Below, piece after piece: positions 34,231 through 44,183 of a DNA stretch of 64,000 nucleotides (position 1 is its first letter; each line of letters begins with the position of its first letter). Where the stretch lies: positions 3,162,001 through 3,226,000 of the forward strand of contig JBGAFV010000001.1 in NCBI GenBank assembly GCA_044227095.1, read 5' to 3'. The DNA comes from JACMLD01 sp044227095 (GTDB lineage: Bacteria; Bacteroidota; Bacteroidia; Chitinophagales; Chitinophagaceae). The notes beneath the pieces are model-generated. The model did no database searches, was not told where the DNA came from, and saw nothing but the letters and a program-made list of their open reading frames with translations. The position numbers were made by a program, and so were the translations under genes.

Positions 34231-34330
34231 TAGTATTTAGTATTGAGATCCGCGGCGGGGGTCCCTAAAAAAAATATTCAGTATCCAGACGGTTCGGTCT
34301 AAATACTGAATACTATATACTACATACTGT
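34231..34330. repeat. Dispersed AGTATTTAGTATT-type repeat
   Basis: TAGTATTTAGTATTGAGATC followed by a GC-rich core and ATACTGAATACTATATACTA; the first part recurs at 58943-58980 (TAGTATTCAGTATTTAGATC, then CTGAATACT). Inverted AGTATTTAG/CTAAATACT arms could form a hairpin between the DinB-like and subtilase genes. Confidence 0.6.
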
Positions 34331-34334
34331 TGTT

Positions 34335-36041
34335 CTATCCTTTTTTGCTTTTCTTCAGTGTAGATTTTGGTAAAGTTTTTCCCTGTTGTGCAGGAGGCGT
34401 TAATGTAGCCGCCAGCTTTACTGCTTCATAAGCGTTTACCAAACCGCCTGTGTGGCATAGTTCGCTCATATCTACAGAGTCATCGGTTCCGGGTTTCTTT
34501 ACTTTTACACCGGGGGCTTTTGCAGATTTTTCTATGCAATATTTTAATTGCTGTGCAGTAAGTGTAGGAAAATATTCAAGCAGCAAAGCTGCTGTACCTG
34601 CCACAATGGGAGAGGAGAAGCTGGTTCCCTGCGAATTGCCATATACACTTCCGCCCGGCATTGTTGAATATATCTTAACGCCCGGTGCAAATACATCTAC
34701 ATTCTTTTTTCCATAGTTTGAAAAAGCAGCAACAAGGCCACCTTCCTGCGGATCTGCGGGATCTCCACTAGCCCCAACCGTTATATAATTGGTTGCTGTT
34801 GTTTTTGTTTCCCTAATCCTTGGGTTCGGAAAATTATCTGTGGTATCTACATTGGCAGCATCATTGCCTGCAGCCTGTACCAGTAACACGCCTTTGCTTT
34901 CAGCATATTTTACAGCATCATCCACCCATTTTTTCTCTGGAGAATAGGCTTTGCCAAAACTCATGTTTACAATGCTGGCGCCATTATCTGCAGCATAGCG
35001 TATAGCAAGTGCAATATCTTTATCGTGCTCATCGCCATCGGGCACGGCACGGATCATCATAATCCTTACATTGTCTGCAATGCCGTTTACACCAACATTG
35101 TTAGTTCTGTTAGCACCAATAATGCCAGAGCAGAAAGTACCATGAAAAGGTGTGCTTGCCATTACATCATTGTTGCCATAATATTTATCGTTGATGTCTG
35201 CTTCATTGTCTTTTACAATTTCTGCACGATAGTTTTCCGGTTCTTTTTCTGCTGATTCTTTTTTCTTTTGCTCACCGCTTACGTATTCTTTAAATCCGTC
35301 AGAAAGTTCTTTATTGGTTGTACCCATTTCGCTTTTGGTGGCTTTGTACAAATAAAGAAAACCACTTCTTGCTTTAGATTCTTCCGGAGATTTTGGAATG
35401 AACTGCTGCAGTTCTGTACCAGTAAATTCTTTTTTGCCGAGTGTTATTTGTAAGAGGCTGTCGTTTTTAAGTGTAGACTCCAATACCCTTTGCAGGAAAA
35501 TAATATCCACTTCTTCGCCATCTTCGCCGCCTTCAATTTTCATTTTTGCTTTCTGCCACATTTTGTATTGTTCCTTCTCATCGTCATTAAGTGTTGCCGT
35601 ATCTATTTTTTTTCCGGCATACATATTTTTGAAACGATAGTAAACCCTGGCACCTTCATAAGAATCTTCTTTTACATTTCTGCCATCTTTGCCGCCAATA
35701 AAGTTCCAGCCATACACATCATCTACATAACCGTTGTGGTCGTCATCAATACCATTGCCGGGAATTTCTTTGGGATTGATCCATAAAATTCCTTTCAGGT
35801 CTTCATGCAATGTATCTACGCCAGAATCAATTATTGCAACAATTACAGTTTTGCTTTTTAGTTTTTTTGCCCGCACAAATTCATAGGCTTTATCAAGGCT
35901 TATTCCGTAGTAGCCATCTTTTTCTTTGTCCATCAGGTGCCATCCTTTGGGCACATTTTTATAGCTGGTCCCTTGTGCAAAAGAATAATTTGCTGTAAAT
36001 AAAACAAACCCCGCCAATAACAATTTCATCGTCGCTTTCAT
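34335..36041 (-). CDS. Secreted S8 (subtilisin-type) serine protease
   Basis: 568 aa with a signal peptide (LLLAGFVLFTANYSFAQ). The catalytic triad is present: Asp in VAIIDSGVDTLHEDL (about residue 72), His in STPFHGTFCSG (about 300), and Ser474 in GTSFSSPIVAG, with the oxyanion Asn in VQAAGNDAANVD. A ~150-residue charged insert lies between Asp and His (Lys/Glu-rich, about 110-280), unusually long for a subtilase and possibly a regulatory loop. No C-terminal secretion domain is visible, and the tail is Lys/Pro-rich. The protein is periplasmic or exported. Single gene; OmpA lies upstream on the same strand. Confidence 0.94.
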   Translation of the reverse strand: MKATMKLLLAGFVLFTANYSFAQGTSYKNVPKGWHLMDKEKDGYYGISLDKAYEFVRAKKLKSKTVIVAIIDSGVDTLHEDLKGILWINPKEIPGNGIDDDHNGYVDDVYGWNFIGGKDGRNVKEDSYEGARVYYRFKNMYAGKKIDTATLNDDEKEQYKMWQKAKMKIEGGEDGEEVDIIFLQRVLESTLKNDSLLQITLGKKEFTGTELQQFIPKSPEESKARSGFLYLYKATKSEMGTTNKELSDGFKEYVSGEQKKKESAEKEPENYRAEIVKDNEADINDKYYGNNDVMASTPFHGTFCSGIIGANRTNNVGVNGIADNVRIMMIRAVPDGDEHDKDIALAIRYAADNGASIVNMSFGKAYSPEKKWVDDAVKYAESKGVLLVQAAGNDAANVDTTDNFPNPRIRETKTTATNYITVGASGDPADPQEGGLVAAFSNYGKKNVDVFAPGVKIYSTMPGGSVYGNSQGTSFSSPIVAGTAALLLEYFPTLTAQQLKYCIEKSAKAPGVKVKKPGTDDSVDMSELCHTGGLVNAYEAVKLAATLTPPAQQGKTLPKSTLKKSKKG

Positions 36042-36188
36042 TCAGATTTTTTATTAAAAAGGTGAAGTAATGTATAGCTGGTAAAAATATAAAAAGAAAC
36101 TGCATTACAATCCATAAAACACACTATTGTATAAACGGCATGTTAATTTACAGCCGCTTAGCCAACGTTTTTTTTCGCCGGGGTTTTG

Positions 36189-37724
36189 TTACTGCCTCAG
36201 TTTCAATTCTACACGCCTGTTTTTGGTGCGGCCTTCTGCTGTTGCATTATCTGCCACAGGGTTAGACTGGCCAAAACCATTGGTTGCTATACGTGCAGGA
36301 TCAATGCCATTTTTTACAAGGTAAGTTTTAACAGCCTGCGCCCTCTTAGCAGAAACGGTAAGGTTTGCAGCGGCAGTACCTGTATTGTCTGTATATCCGT
36401 CAACGCTAAGTTGCAGATCCGGATTGGCTTTTAAGATAGCGGCCACATCCTGCAATGGTTTGTAAGATTTGCTGAGCAACTGTGCACTGTTGGTTAAGAA
36501 GAAAATATTTTCAGCAGCAAAATCTACCTGTTTCTTTACTTCTTCTTTTATAACAACGGGGCAGCCATTGTTTGCTGCAGTACCGGCAACATCGGGGCAT
36601 TTATCTTCTTCATCATTTACACCATCATTGTCTTTATCAGGAATAGGGCAGCCATTGTATTTTGCAAGTCCTGCAACTGCAGGGCATTTGTCTTCATCAT
36701 CATTTACGCCATCATTATCTGTATCAGGTATAGGGCAACCGTTGTATTTGGCAACACCGGCTACGGTAGGGCATTTGTCCACTTCATCGTTTACACCATC
36801 ATTGTCTGTATCAGGAATGGGGCAGCCATTGTATTTTGCAACACCTGCTACATCGGGGCATTTATCCATTTTGTCTGCAGTGCCATCAGCATCTTTATCG
36901 GGGCAGCCATTGGTTAAAGCTGTTCCTGGTTCCAACGGACAAGCATCACTTTTATCAACTATGCCATCGCCGTCTTTATCTTTAACCACCACTGGCTCTT
37001 TTACCTGTGCAAGCCATATGCCCAGCGATGCGCCATAAACCCGATGTTTAAAAGTGCCGGAATAAGGGGCATAATAAAGATTATCCAATCCCTGGCTGTA
37101 ATAGCCGGTTAGCGTTACGTTACCAAATTCAAATCCTGCCCTTCCGTTAACGCCATATCCAAAAGTGCGGTAGCTATCATCTTTTTTTCCTACCTGCAAA
37201 TCTTCTGTTTTGTTTACTACAATGCTGGAGCTTTGATTGCTGGTAGTGATGCGATCGTTTTGATTGATTACATTGTTTCCGCTGAAGAACAAAGAAATAT
37301 ACGGGCCGGCACTGATAAGAAAATTGTTTTTCTTGCTGTTGTGCGATAAAGGCAATTTATAAGCAATGTTCAGCGGAATATCAATATACTTTATGGTAAG
37401 GTTTTTTGTAGTGTTGTATTTGAAAGTAGTATCTACAGTGTTTAGTGTAAGTACCTTCTGAAAGTTTCTTCCTTTTTCTGTGTAAAGGGCAGCAGGTTCA
37501 AAGTAAAAACGGGAGTCGGGCCCGAAAGGGATTTCTACCATAATGCCGGCATGTATGCCGCTGCGGCTGGTATAATACCTGCCTGTTGTGGTGTCCCAGC
37601 CTTTTATATTGTTTGATTCAGAAATATTGGCCGACTGCGGTCCGCCCATTATGCCAAACTTTACCTGTGCAAATGATGCAGAAGCGGAAAAAAGAAATAC
37701 CAGCAGTAAGCAGTTTCTGGCCAT
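36189..37724 (-). CDS. OmpA family protein with N-terminal barrel and thrombospondin type 3 repeats
   Basis: 511 aa. The signal peptide ends near ASFAQV. Residues about 20-245 form a PorT-like outer-membrane barrel (IHAGIMVEIPFG, SAGPYISLFFSG). Next come about five DxDxDGxxDxxDxCP thrombospondin type 3 calcium-binding repeats with near-identical NGCPIPDTDNDGVND units (about 250-385). The C-terminal OmpA domain (about 390-511) binds peptidoglycan, with LSVDGYTDNTGTA and GFGQSNPVADN. It tethers the outer membrane to the wall with a calcium-stiffened spacer. The repeats are nearly identical at DNA level, so copy number may vary between strains. Confidence 0.95.
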   Translation of the reverse strand: MARNCLLLVFLFSASASFAQVKFGIMGGPQSANISESNNIKGWDTTTGRYYTSRSGIHAGIMVEIPFGPDSRFYFEPAALYTEKGRNFQKVLTLNTVDTTFKYNTTKNLTIKYIDIPLNIAYKLPLSHNSKKNNFLISAGPYISLFFSGNNVINQNDRITTSNQSSSIVVNKTEDLQVGKKDDSYRTFGYGVNGRAGFEFGNVTLTGYYSQGLDNLYYAPYSGTFKHRVYGASLGIWLAQVKEPVVVKDKDGDGIVDKSDACPLEPGTALTNGCPDKDADGTADKMDKCPDVAGVAKYNGCPIPDTDNDGVNDEVDKCPTVAGVAKYNGCPIPDTDNDGVNDDEDKCPAVAGLAKYNGCPIPDKDNDGVNDEEDKCPDVAGTAANNGCPVVIKEEVKKQVDFAAENIFFLTNSAQLLSKSYKPLQDVAAILKANPDLQLSVDGYTDNTGTAAANLTVSAKRAQAVKTYLVKNGIDPARIATNGFGQSNPVADNATAEGRTKNRRVELKLRQ

Positions 37725-37920
37725 AGAAAGTTTATTTAGAACACTTTAAACGATAAAATGATCAACGTAATTAAAAGGCTTTTATTTTATCGTTCGGCCT
37801 GCTGGTAAGGATTTTTCATAGGGGACCCAGGGTGGATTTTTTCACGCAGGTATATACAAACTGCTTTGCACAGCTATACTTGCGCTTTCGCCGGCAACCT
37901 GCGGTAAAAATCCCCGCTAA

Positions 37921-39450
37921 TTAAATGTCAAACTTAATACCCTGGGCCAATGGCAATTTATCGGTGTAATTGATGGTATTTGTCTGCCTCCGCATATAAA
38001 CTTTCCATGCATCGCTGCCGCTTTCCCTGCCGCCGCCGGTTTCTTTTTCGCCACCAAAAGCGCCACCAATTTCTGCCCCGCTGGTGCCGATGTTTACGTT
38101 GGCAATGCCACAGTCGCTGCCGTTTTGAGAAAGGAAATATTCTGCTTCGCGAAGGTTAACCGTCATAATAGAAGAAGATAAACCCTGCGGTACACCATTT
38201 TGCAGGGCGATGGCTTCTTCAATGGTACTGTATTTCATGAGGTATAAAATTGGTGCAAAGGTTTCGTGCTGAACAATGCTGTAATTGTTTTGCGCTTCTG
38301 CTATACAGGGCTGCACATAACAACCGCTTTCATATCCTTTGCCTTCAAGCACTTTTCCTTCAACCGCAAATTTTCCCCCTTCAGCTTTGCATTTTTCAAT
38401 GGCATCGCTGTACATTTTTACAGCATCTTTATCAATTAAAGGGCCTACATGGTTGTGTTGTTCCAGCGGGTTACCAATCTTAAGTTGCTTATAAGCATTT
38501 ACCAGTTTTTGTTTAAAAGCATCGTATACGGATTCATGTATAATCAGTCTTCTTGTAGAAGTGCAACGCTGGCCGGCAGTGCCTACAGCACCAAATACAC
38601 AACCAATTAAAGACATGTCCAGGTCTGCATCTTTAGAAATAATGATGGCGTTATTGCCACCAAGCTCTAATAAACTTTTGCCAAGCCTTGCACCAACAGC
38701 CGCACCAACTGCCTTACCCATGCGTGTAGAACCGGTGGCAGATATAAGCGGAATGCGGGTATCGTTGCTCAGCCATTCACCTGCATCCCGGTTGCCAATC
38801 AGGAGACAGCTTACACCTTCCGGTACATTGTTTTCGGCAAATACTTTTGCAGTTATCTGCTGACAGGCAATTCCGCATAAAGGTGTTTTTTCGCTTGGTT
38901 TCCAGATGCAAACATCGCCGCAAACCCAGGCCAGCATACTATTCCAGCTCCATACTGCCACAGGAAAATTGAATGCGGAAATTACGCCTACAATTCCCAG
39001 CGGGTGATATTGTTCATACATGCGGTGGCCCGGTCTTTCGCTATGCATGGTAAGGCCGTGCAACTGACGGGAAAGCCCAACCGCAAAATCGCAGATGTCA
39101 ATCATCTCCTGTACTTCGCCATAACCTTCCTGCAGGCTTTTGCCCATTTCGTATGAAACCAGTTTGCCTAAATCTTCTTTGTGTTTGCGCAATGCCTCAC
39201 CAATTTGCCTCACTATTTCTCCGCGTTTTGGTGCAGGCCACTGCCGCCATTGCAGGAATGCTTCCTGTGCTTTTGCTACCACAGCTTCGTATGCATCTTT
39301 ATCTGCCGTAGTAACAGAAGCAATCAGTTTGCCATCAACAGGCGACCATGAATCTATTTTGCCGCCCCTGGTTTTTATCCAGGTTGAGCCTGTAGACACG
39401 CCTTCATTTGCCGAATTTATTTTGAGCGACCCCAATATTTCGATTACCAT
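37921..39450 (-). CDS. Aldehyde dehydrogenase, ALDH7 (antiquitin/AmaB) type
   Basis: 509 aa NAD(P)-dependent aldehyde dehydrogenase. The general base Glu262 lies in LLELGGNNA and the nucleophile Cys296 in GTAGQRCTS; the coenzyme-binding region contains PLGIVGVISAFNFPVAVW. The double Asn after ELGG and overall length match ALDH7 members, which oxidise alpha-aminoadipate semialdehyde/piperideine-6-carboxylate in lysine catabolism. No lysine degradation gene is adjacent, so the substrate is inferred by family. Cytoplasmic, single gene, divergently transcribed from the sugar transporter. Confidence 0.93.
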   Translation of the reverse strand: MVIEILGSLKINSANEGVSTGSTWIKTRGGKIDSWSPVDGKLIASVTTADKDAYEAVVAKAQEAFLQWRQWPAPKRGEIVRQIGEALRKHKEDLGKLVSYEMGKSLQEGYGEVQEMIDICDFAVGLSRQLHGLTMHSERPGHRMYEQYHPLGIVGVISAFNFPVAVWSWNSMLAWVCGDVCIWKPSEKTPLCGIACQQITAKVFAENNVPEGVSCLLIGNRDAGEWLSNDTRIPLISATGSTRMGKAVGAAVGARLGKSLLELGGNNAIIISKDADLDMSLIGCVFGAVGTAGQRCTSTRRLIIHESVYDAFKQKLVNAYKQLKIGNPLEQHNHVGPLIDKDAVKMYSDAIEKCKAEGGKFAVEGKVLEGKGYESGCYVQPCIAEAQNNYSIVQHETFAPILYLMKYSTIEEAIALQNGVPQGLSSSIMTVNLREAEYFLSQNGSDCGIANVNIGTSGAEIGGAFGGEKETGGGRESGSDAWKVYMRRQTNTINYTDKLPLAQGIKFDI

Positions 39451-39621
39451 AGTTTATGATTGATGCTGCAAGATACAAAAAGCAGTCAGGTGGTGTTTTG
39501 GAGTAGGGTGGATAGTTATTTGAGTACCGTGTCCGTCCTTAAATTTATTCTTAATGTTAATTTAATCTTGTTGCCATTTTCAGCTTATATTTATTCTAAC
39601 TGAGATACTAAACGATTGCGT

Positions 39622-40962
39622 ATGACTCTTACCAAGCCCCAACTAACTTTTGGCCAGATATTAAACATGAACCTCGGCTTTTTCGGACTTCAATATAGCT
39701 TCGGTTTGCAACAGGCCAATATGAGCCCTATTTATTCTTACCTGGGTGCAGAAGAAAGTAAACTTCCTCTTTTATGGCTGGCAGGTCCAATGACCGGATT
39801 GATCATTCAACCTATAATTGGCGCAATGAGCGATAAAACAATAACAAGATGGGGAAGAAGGACGCCTTACTTTTTAATAGGCGCAATCTTTTGCAGTGTT
39901 GCTTTATTTGTAATGCCATTCAGCAGTTCTGTTTTGATGGCAGCAAGTATTCTCTGGATTTTGGATGCTGCTAATAACATTACCCAGGAGCCTTATAGGG
40001 CATTTGTAAGTGATAAGCTGGATAAAAAACAACACTCAATTGGTTTTTTAACGCAAAGTGCTTTTACAGGGCTTGGACAAACGTTATCATACCTTACACC
40101 ATTTTTACTGATCAATGTTTTTGCAATAGCAGAATCAGCGAAGATTGGCAAACTCCCTTATACTACGTTTATTGCTTTTTTAATTGGCTCCGTTGTTTCA
40201 ATTGGTTCAATTTTATGGACATTAAAAACAACAAAAGAAATTCCATTAACGGAAGATGAAAAAGAAAAAATAAGAAAGTCACCGCAAGGTATTTCATCAA
40301 CTTTCAGCGAAATTTTTCTTGCAATAAAAGAGATGCCATTAACAATGAAATTAATGGGGCCAATGATGTTGTTTAGTTGGTATGCCATGTTTGTGTATTG
40401 GCAATACATTGCCAAGTGTATATCAAAATCATTGTATAATACGGTTGATGCCGCAAATCCTTTGTTTAGGAAGGCAGAACTTTTAGTTGGTCCGTTGGGA
40501 GCATTTTATAACGCAGTAGCTTTTATATCAGCATTTGTGCTGGCATATTTTGCAAAAAAGTATGGTCCAAAGTATATTCACAGCATTTGTCTTCTGCTGG
40601 CTGGAATTGGATTATTAATCTTACCGCAAATACAGAGCAAGACTTTATTATTCATACCAATGATTGGAATGGGTTTATCATGGGCGAGTATGATGGGCAA
40701 TCCATACATCATGCTTGCGGGTAGTATTCCACCAGAAAGAACAGGGGTTTATATGGGCATATTTAACATGTTCATTGTAATTCCAATGCTTTTAGAAACG
40801 TTTACAATACCTATGTACTATAAAAGTTGGTTAGGCAATAATCCTGTAAATGCTATTATGCTTGCAGGAATTTTATTGATATTAGCAGCTGTATCAGTTC
40901 TGTTAGTAAAAGTAAATAAAGTGAGCGGTGATGTTGTAATACCAGCAGGCGGAGGGCATTGA
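39622..40962 (+). CDS. MFS sugar transporter (SLC45/GPH-like), candidate sucrose or maltose permease
   Basis: 446 aa from the ATG at 39622; the frame also offers TTG at 39616. Twelve hydrophobic segments. The cytoplasmic loop after helix 2 has the MFS signature as GAMSDKTITRWGRRTPYF, and TQEPYRAFVSDKL follows helix 4. The N-terminal LGFFGLQYSFGLQQANMSPI pattern is typical of the SLC45/plant sucrose-transporter-like branch. It imports a sugar by cation symport across the inner membrane. Fructokinase and amylosucrase genes follow on the same strand, which makes sucrose or a related disaccharide the likely substrate. That assignment is inference. Confidence 0.9.
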   Translation: MTLTKPQLTFGQILNMNLGFFGLQYSFGLQQANMSPIYSYLGAEESKLPLLWLAGPMTGLIIQPIIGAMSDKTITRWGRRTPYFLIGAIFCSVALFVMPFSSSVLMAASILWILDAANNITQEPYRAFVSDKLDKKQHSIGFLTQSAFTGLGQTLSYLTPFLLINVFAIAESAKIGKLPYTTFIAFLIGSVVSIGSILWTLKTTKEIPLTEDEKEKIRKSPQGISSTFSEIFLAIKEMPLTMKLMGPMMLFSWYAMFVYWQYIAKCISKSLYNTVDAANPLFRKAELLVGPLGAFYNAVAFISAFVLAYFAKKYGPKYIHSICLLLAGIGLLILPQIQSKTLLFIPMIGMGLSWASMMGNPYIMLAGSIPPERTGVYMGIFNMFIVIPMLLETFTIPMYYKSWLGNNPVNAIMLAGILLILAAVSVLLVKVNKVSGDVVIPAGGGH

Positions 40963-41110
40963 GCAAGTCCATAGTCCATTAGTTGATATAATTAGTTCTA
41001 AATAAAATAAACACAGGCAACAAAGCAACAAAATCGCAGCGCACAGGTCTAAACTTGCAGCTTGCAGCTAAAAACTTGTAGCTAAAAGCTTGCAGCTAAA
41101 AAACAGCTAT

Positions 41111-42061
41111 ATGAAAATCATCTGTATCGGTGAAGCACTTATAGATATGATATGCACAGACAAAGGAAGTTCATTGTCTGCCGGTCAGCATTTTTTAAAA
41201 AAACCAGGCGGCGCACCTACCAATGTAGCTGCGGCTATAGCAGCACTTGGCGGCAAAGTAGAACTGGCAGCAAAAGTTGGCAACGATCCTTTCGGTCAAC
41301 ATTTAATTGATGTAATGGAAGAGTTTGGCGTATCTGCAAAATGGATTTTGAAAGACGATAATTATTTTACCACGTTTGCATTTGTATCGTTAATGCTTGA
41401 TGGCGAACGTGATTTTGTTTTTAACCGCGGTGCAGACGGGCAACTAAGCCGCCAGGAGATTGACGCAATAGATTTGGATGATGTATCTATTATTCATTTT
41501 GGTTCTGCTACAGCATTTTTGCCCGGCCCGTTGCAAGCAGCTTACCAGGGCCTTTTGCAAAAAGCGTTAAAGAAAAATATCTTTATCAGCTTTGATCCCA
41601 ATTACCGGCATTTGCTTTTCAGTAATAACAAACAGGCGTTTATAGATCAGTCGTGGAATTTTTTGGAGAGCTGTCATTTTTTTAAGTTGAGCGATGAAGA
41701 AGCTATGCTCATTACCGGTTGTGTTACACTTGCAGAAGCGGCAGCGGCTTTACTCGCTAAAACAAAAGCGGTGTTTACCATTACATTGGGCAAAGAAGGT
41801 ACGATGCTCGGTTTTCAAAACGATACAGTAGTTGTGCCCAGCATACCTGTAAAACCTGTAGATACAACAGGTGCAGGCGATGCATTTGTTGGTGCAGTAT
41901 TGTATCAGCTAAGCGATAAAACATTAAAAGCTATTAACGGCATGTCGCTGCAGGAGTGGCAGCATGTTATTGCAAATGCCAACAAAGCAGGTGCACGCAC
42001 ATGCGAGTATTTGGGTGCTATGGAAGCGTTCAAACATTTAAGCAGCAATATTTTTAATTAA
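41111..42061 (+). CDS. PfkB family carbohydrate kinase, likely fructokinase
   Basis: 316 aa from the ATG at 41111 (MKIICIGEALIDM); the frame's TTG at 41090 lies in a short AGCTTGCAGCTAAAA repeat and is rejected. PfkB signatures are present: KKPGGAPTNVAAAIAALGG near residue 35 and DTTGAGDAFVGA near 260, which carries the catalytic Asp. The sequence fits bacterial fructokinases more than ribokinases, but sugar specificity cannot be read directly. It phosphorylates free fructose to fructose 6-phosphate in the cytoplasm. The amylosucrase gene starts 17 bp after its stop, and that enzyme releases fructose from sucrose, which supports the call. Confidence 0.92.
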   Translation: MKIICIGEALIDMICTDKGSSLSAGQHFLKKPGGAPTNVAAAIAALGGKVELAAKVGNDPFGQHLIDVMEEFGVSAKWILKDDNYFTTFAFVSLMLDGERDFVFNRGADGQLSRQEIDAIDLDDVSIIHFGSATAFLPGPLQAAYQGLLQKALKKNIFISFDPNYRHLLFSNNKQAFIDQSWNFLESCHFFKLSDEEAMLITGCVTLAEAAAALLAKTKAVFTITLGKEGTMLGFQNDTVVVPSIPVKPVDTTGAGDAFVGAVLYQLSDKTLKAINGMSLQEWQHVIANANKAGARTCEYLGAMEAFKHLSSNIFN

Positions 42062-42078
42062 AGAAAACAATTTTCATC

Positions 42079-44025
42079 GTGTATAATTACGGTCTTCATC
42101 AGCAGATTAATAATGCACTGCAAAAGAAAGGAATTGGTATTGGCGGAAAGGATACTTCATTTTATACACGTTTCATTGCCAATGCCACTGCTATTGATGC
42201 ATTGTACAGCGAATTGTATGGTCATCATCCCGACGCAAAAAAAGGTTTTGCCCGTTTGCTGCATGTCATCAGCGAAGCATACATAAAAAGATCAAACGAT
42301 CTCAAACTTCGCGATGATGAAAAAGAAGCGCAGCGCCACTGGTTTTTAAGCAATGATATTGCGGGCATGAGCTTGTATGTAGACAGGTTTGCCGGCAGTA
42401 TTAAAAACCTCGGCAACAAGCTTGATTATTTTAAAAAACTAGGGGTTAATTTTTTGCACCTGATGCCGGTATTTGAAAGTCCGGCTGGTGAAAGCGATGG
42501 TGGTTATGCGGTGTCTGATTTCAGGAAAGTAGATAAAAGATTTGGTACGCTGGAAGATTTGCAGGATTTGCAAAAACAGATGAGTGCAGAAAAAATGTTT
42601 TTGATGATTGATATTGTGCTCAATCATACCTCTCACAGGCATGCATGGGCGCAAAAAGCAAAAGAAGGCGATAAGTACTACCAGGATTATTTCTACATGT
42701 ATGCAGATCGCCAGCTTCCGGATAAGTTTGATGCTGCTATGCCGGATATTTTTCCTGAAACTGCCCCCGGAAATTTTACCTGGGTGCCCGAATGCAATCA
42801 GTGGGTAATGACAGTTTTTCATAATTACCAATGGGATTTGAATTATACCAATCCGGAAGTTTTTGCAGCCATGCTGGACAATATTTTCTTTTATGCCAAC
42901 CTTGGTGTAGATGTGCTGCGGATTGATGCGCCTGCTTTTATATGGAAAGAAGCCGGTACTACCTGCCAGAACCTTCCTAAAGCACATAGCATATTAAGGC
43001 TGATAAGACAATGTGTACAAATAGCAGCTCCGGGTATGGCACTTTTGGGTGAAGCTATAGTTGCACCGGCAGAAATCATGAAATATTTTGGCATTGGCTT
43101 GTATACCGCACGGGAATGCGATTTTGCTTACAATGCTACACATATGGCTTTGCAGTGGGATGCACTTGCTACTGGTGATACCAGGGTAATGCTGGCTGCA
43201 CAGCATGAATTGTTGCAAAAGCCTTTTGGCACTTCATGGATTACATACACCCGCTGCCACGATGATATTGGTTTAGGGTATGATGATTATATGATTCAGA
43301 ACGCAGGTTTTAATGCATGGGAACACCGCCGTTTTCTTAAAGATTATTATTCCGGCAATTATCCTGCATCATCTGCAAGGGGGGCATTGTTTTCAGTTAA
43401 TCCAAAAACACAGGATGCACGCATAAGCGGATCGCTTGCTTCTTTGTGTGGATTGGAAAAAGCGCTTGAAGAAAATGATAGCATTGCTATTGAAACTGCC
43501 ATTAACCGCATATTGTTAATGCAGGCACATAGTTTTTTTCTTGGTGGGTTGCCAATGATTTTTTATGGCGACGAGGCAGGGTATACCAATGATTATTCTT
43601 ACCTGAACGATGCAGGAAAAAGTTATGACAACCGCTGGATGCACCGCCCGGTAATCAACTGGGAAAAGAACAGTAAGATTGATGTTGAAGGAAAGATAGA
43701 ACAAAAGGTATTTTCAGGAACGCAGCGGCTTATCAGCATAAGAAAAAAACTTGCAGAAACAGGTGATTATAAAAACCTGGATTGGCTATCGCCCCATAAT
43801 ATTCACATAGCTGGGTATTTGCGCAGTTATGAAGGTAAAAGACTTTTTTGCCTGTTTAATTTTAGCGCCGATACTGCTTATGTTACCTGGTATTTGTTTA
43901 AAGAATATGGCAATCCACCCGAAAAATTATACGATCACTGGAACGATAAATGGGTAACAGTAGGGCAGGACCATGAGTACCTTGTTATGGCGCCGTATTC
44001 TTTTGTGCTGCTGGAGGCAGTTTAA
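42079..44025 (+). CDS. Amylosucrase (GH13 subfamily 4)
   Basis: 648 aa from a GTG start at 42079, 17 bp after the fructokinase stop. Catalytic residues align with Neisseria amylosucrase: nucleophile Asp283 (VLRIDAPAF), acid/base Glu325 (LLGEAIVAP) and the His394-Asp395 pair of RCHDDIGL. DIVLNHTSHRHAW forms region I. The FIWKEAGTTCQNLPKAHS segment is also characteristic of amylosucrase. The enzyme uses sucrose to extend alpha-1,4-glucan and releases fructose. No signal peptide is seen, so it works in the cytoplasm after sucrose import. An alpha-amylase or sucrose hydrolase of the same subfamily is the main alternative. Regulation was not identified. Confidence 0.93.
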   Translation: MYNYGLHQQINNALQKKGIGIGGKDTSFYTRFIANATAIDALYSELYGHHPDAKKGFARLLHVISEAYIKRSNDLKLRDDEKEAQRHWFLSNDIAGMSLYVDRFAGSIKNLGNKLDYFKKLGVNFLHLMPVFESPAGESDGGYAVSDFRKVDKRFGTLEDLQDLQKQMSAEKMFLMIDIVLNHTSHRHAWAQKAKEGDKYYQDYFYMYADRQLPDKFDAAMPDIFPETAPGNFTWVPECNQWVMTVFHNYQWDLNYTNPEVFAAMLDNIFFYANLGVDVLRIDAPAFIWKEAGTTCQNLPKAHSILRLIRQCVQIAAPGMALLGEAIVAPAEIMKYFGIGLYTARECDFAYNATHMALQWDALATGDTRVMLAAQHELLQKPFGTSWITYTRCHDDIGLGYDDYMIQNAGFNAWEHRRFLKDYYSGNYPASSARGALFSVNPKTQDARISGSLASLCGLEKALEENDSIAIETAINRILLMQAHSFFLGGLPMIFYGDEAGYTNDYSYLNDAGKSYDNRWMHRPVINWEKNSKIDVEGKIEQKVFSGTQRLISIRKKLAETGDYKNLDWLSPHNIHIAGYLRSYEGKRLFCLFNFSADTAYVTWYLFKEYGNPPEKLYDHWNDKWVTVGQDHEYLVMAPYSFVLLEAV

Positions 44026-44183
44026 ATAAAGCGGTTAGCGGGGTGGGGCAAATAAATACAATGTTCGGTTAAATAAAAGGTAGAAAAGCCGGGGACAATC
44101 ATTTTTTCAACCGGCCTTTGCCTAAAATGGAATTTTATTTATAACTATGCACTGGCATAAAACATTTGGCAGTTTTTGCAACA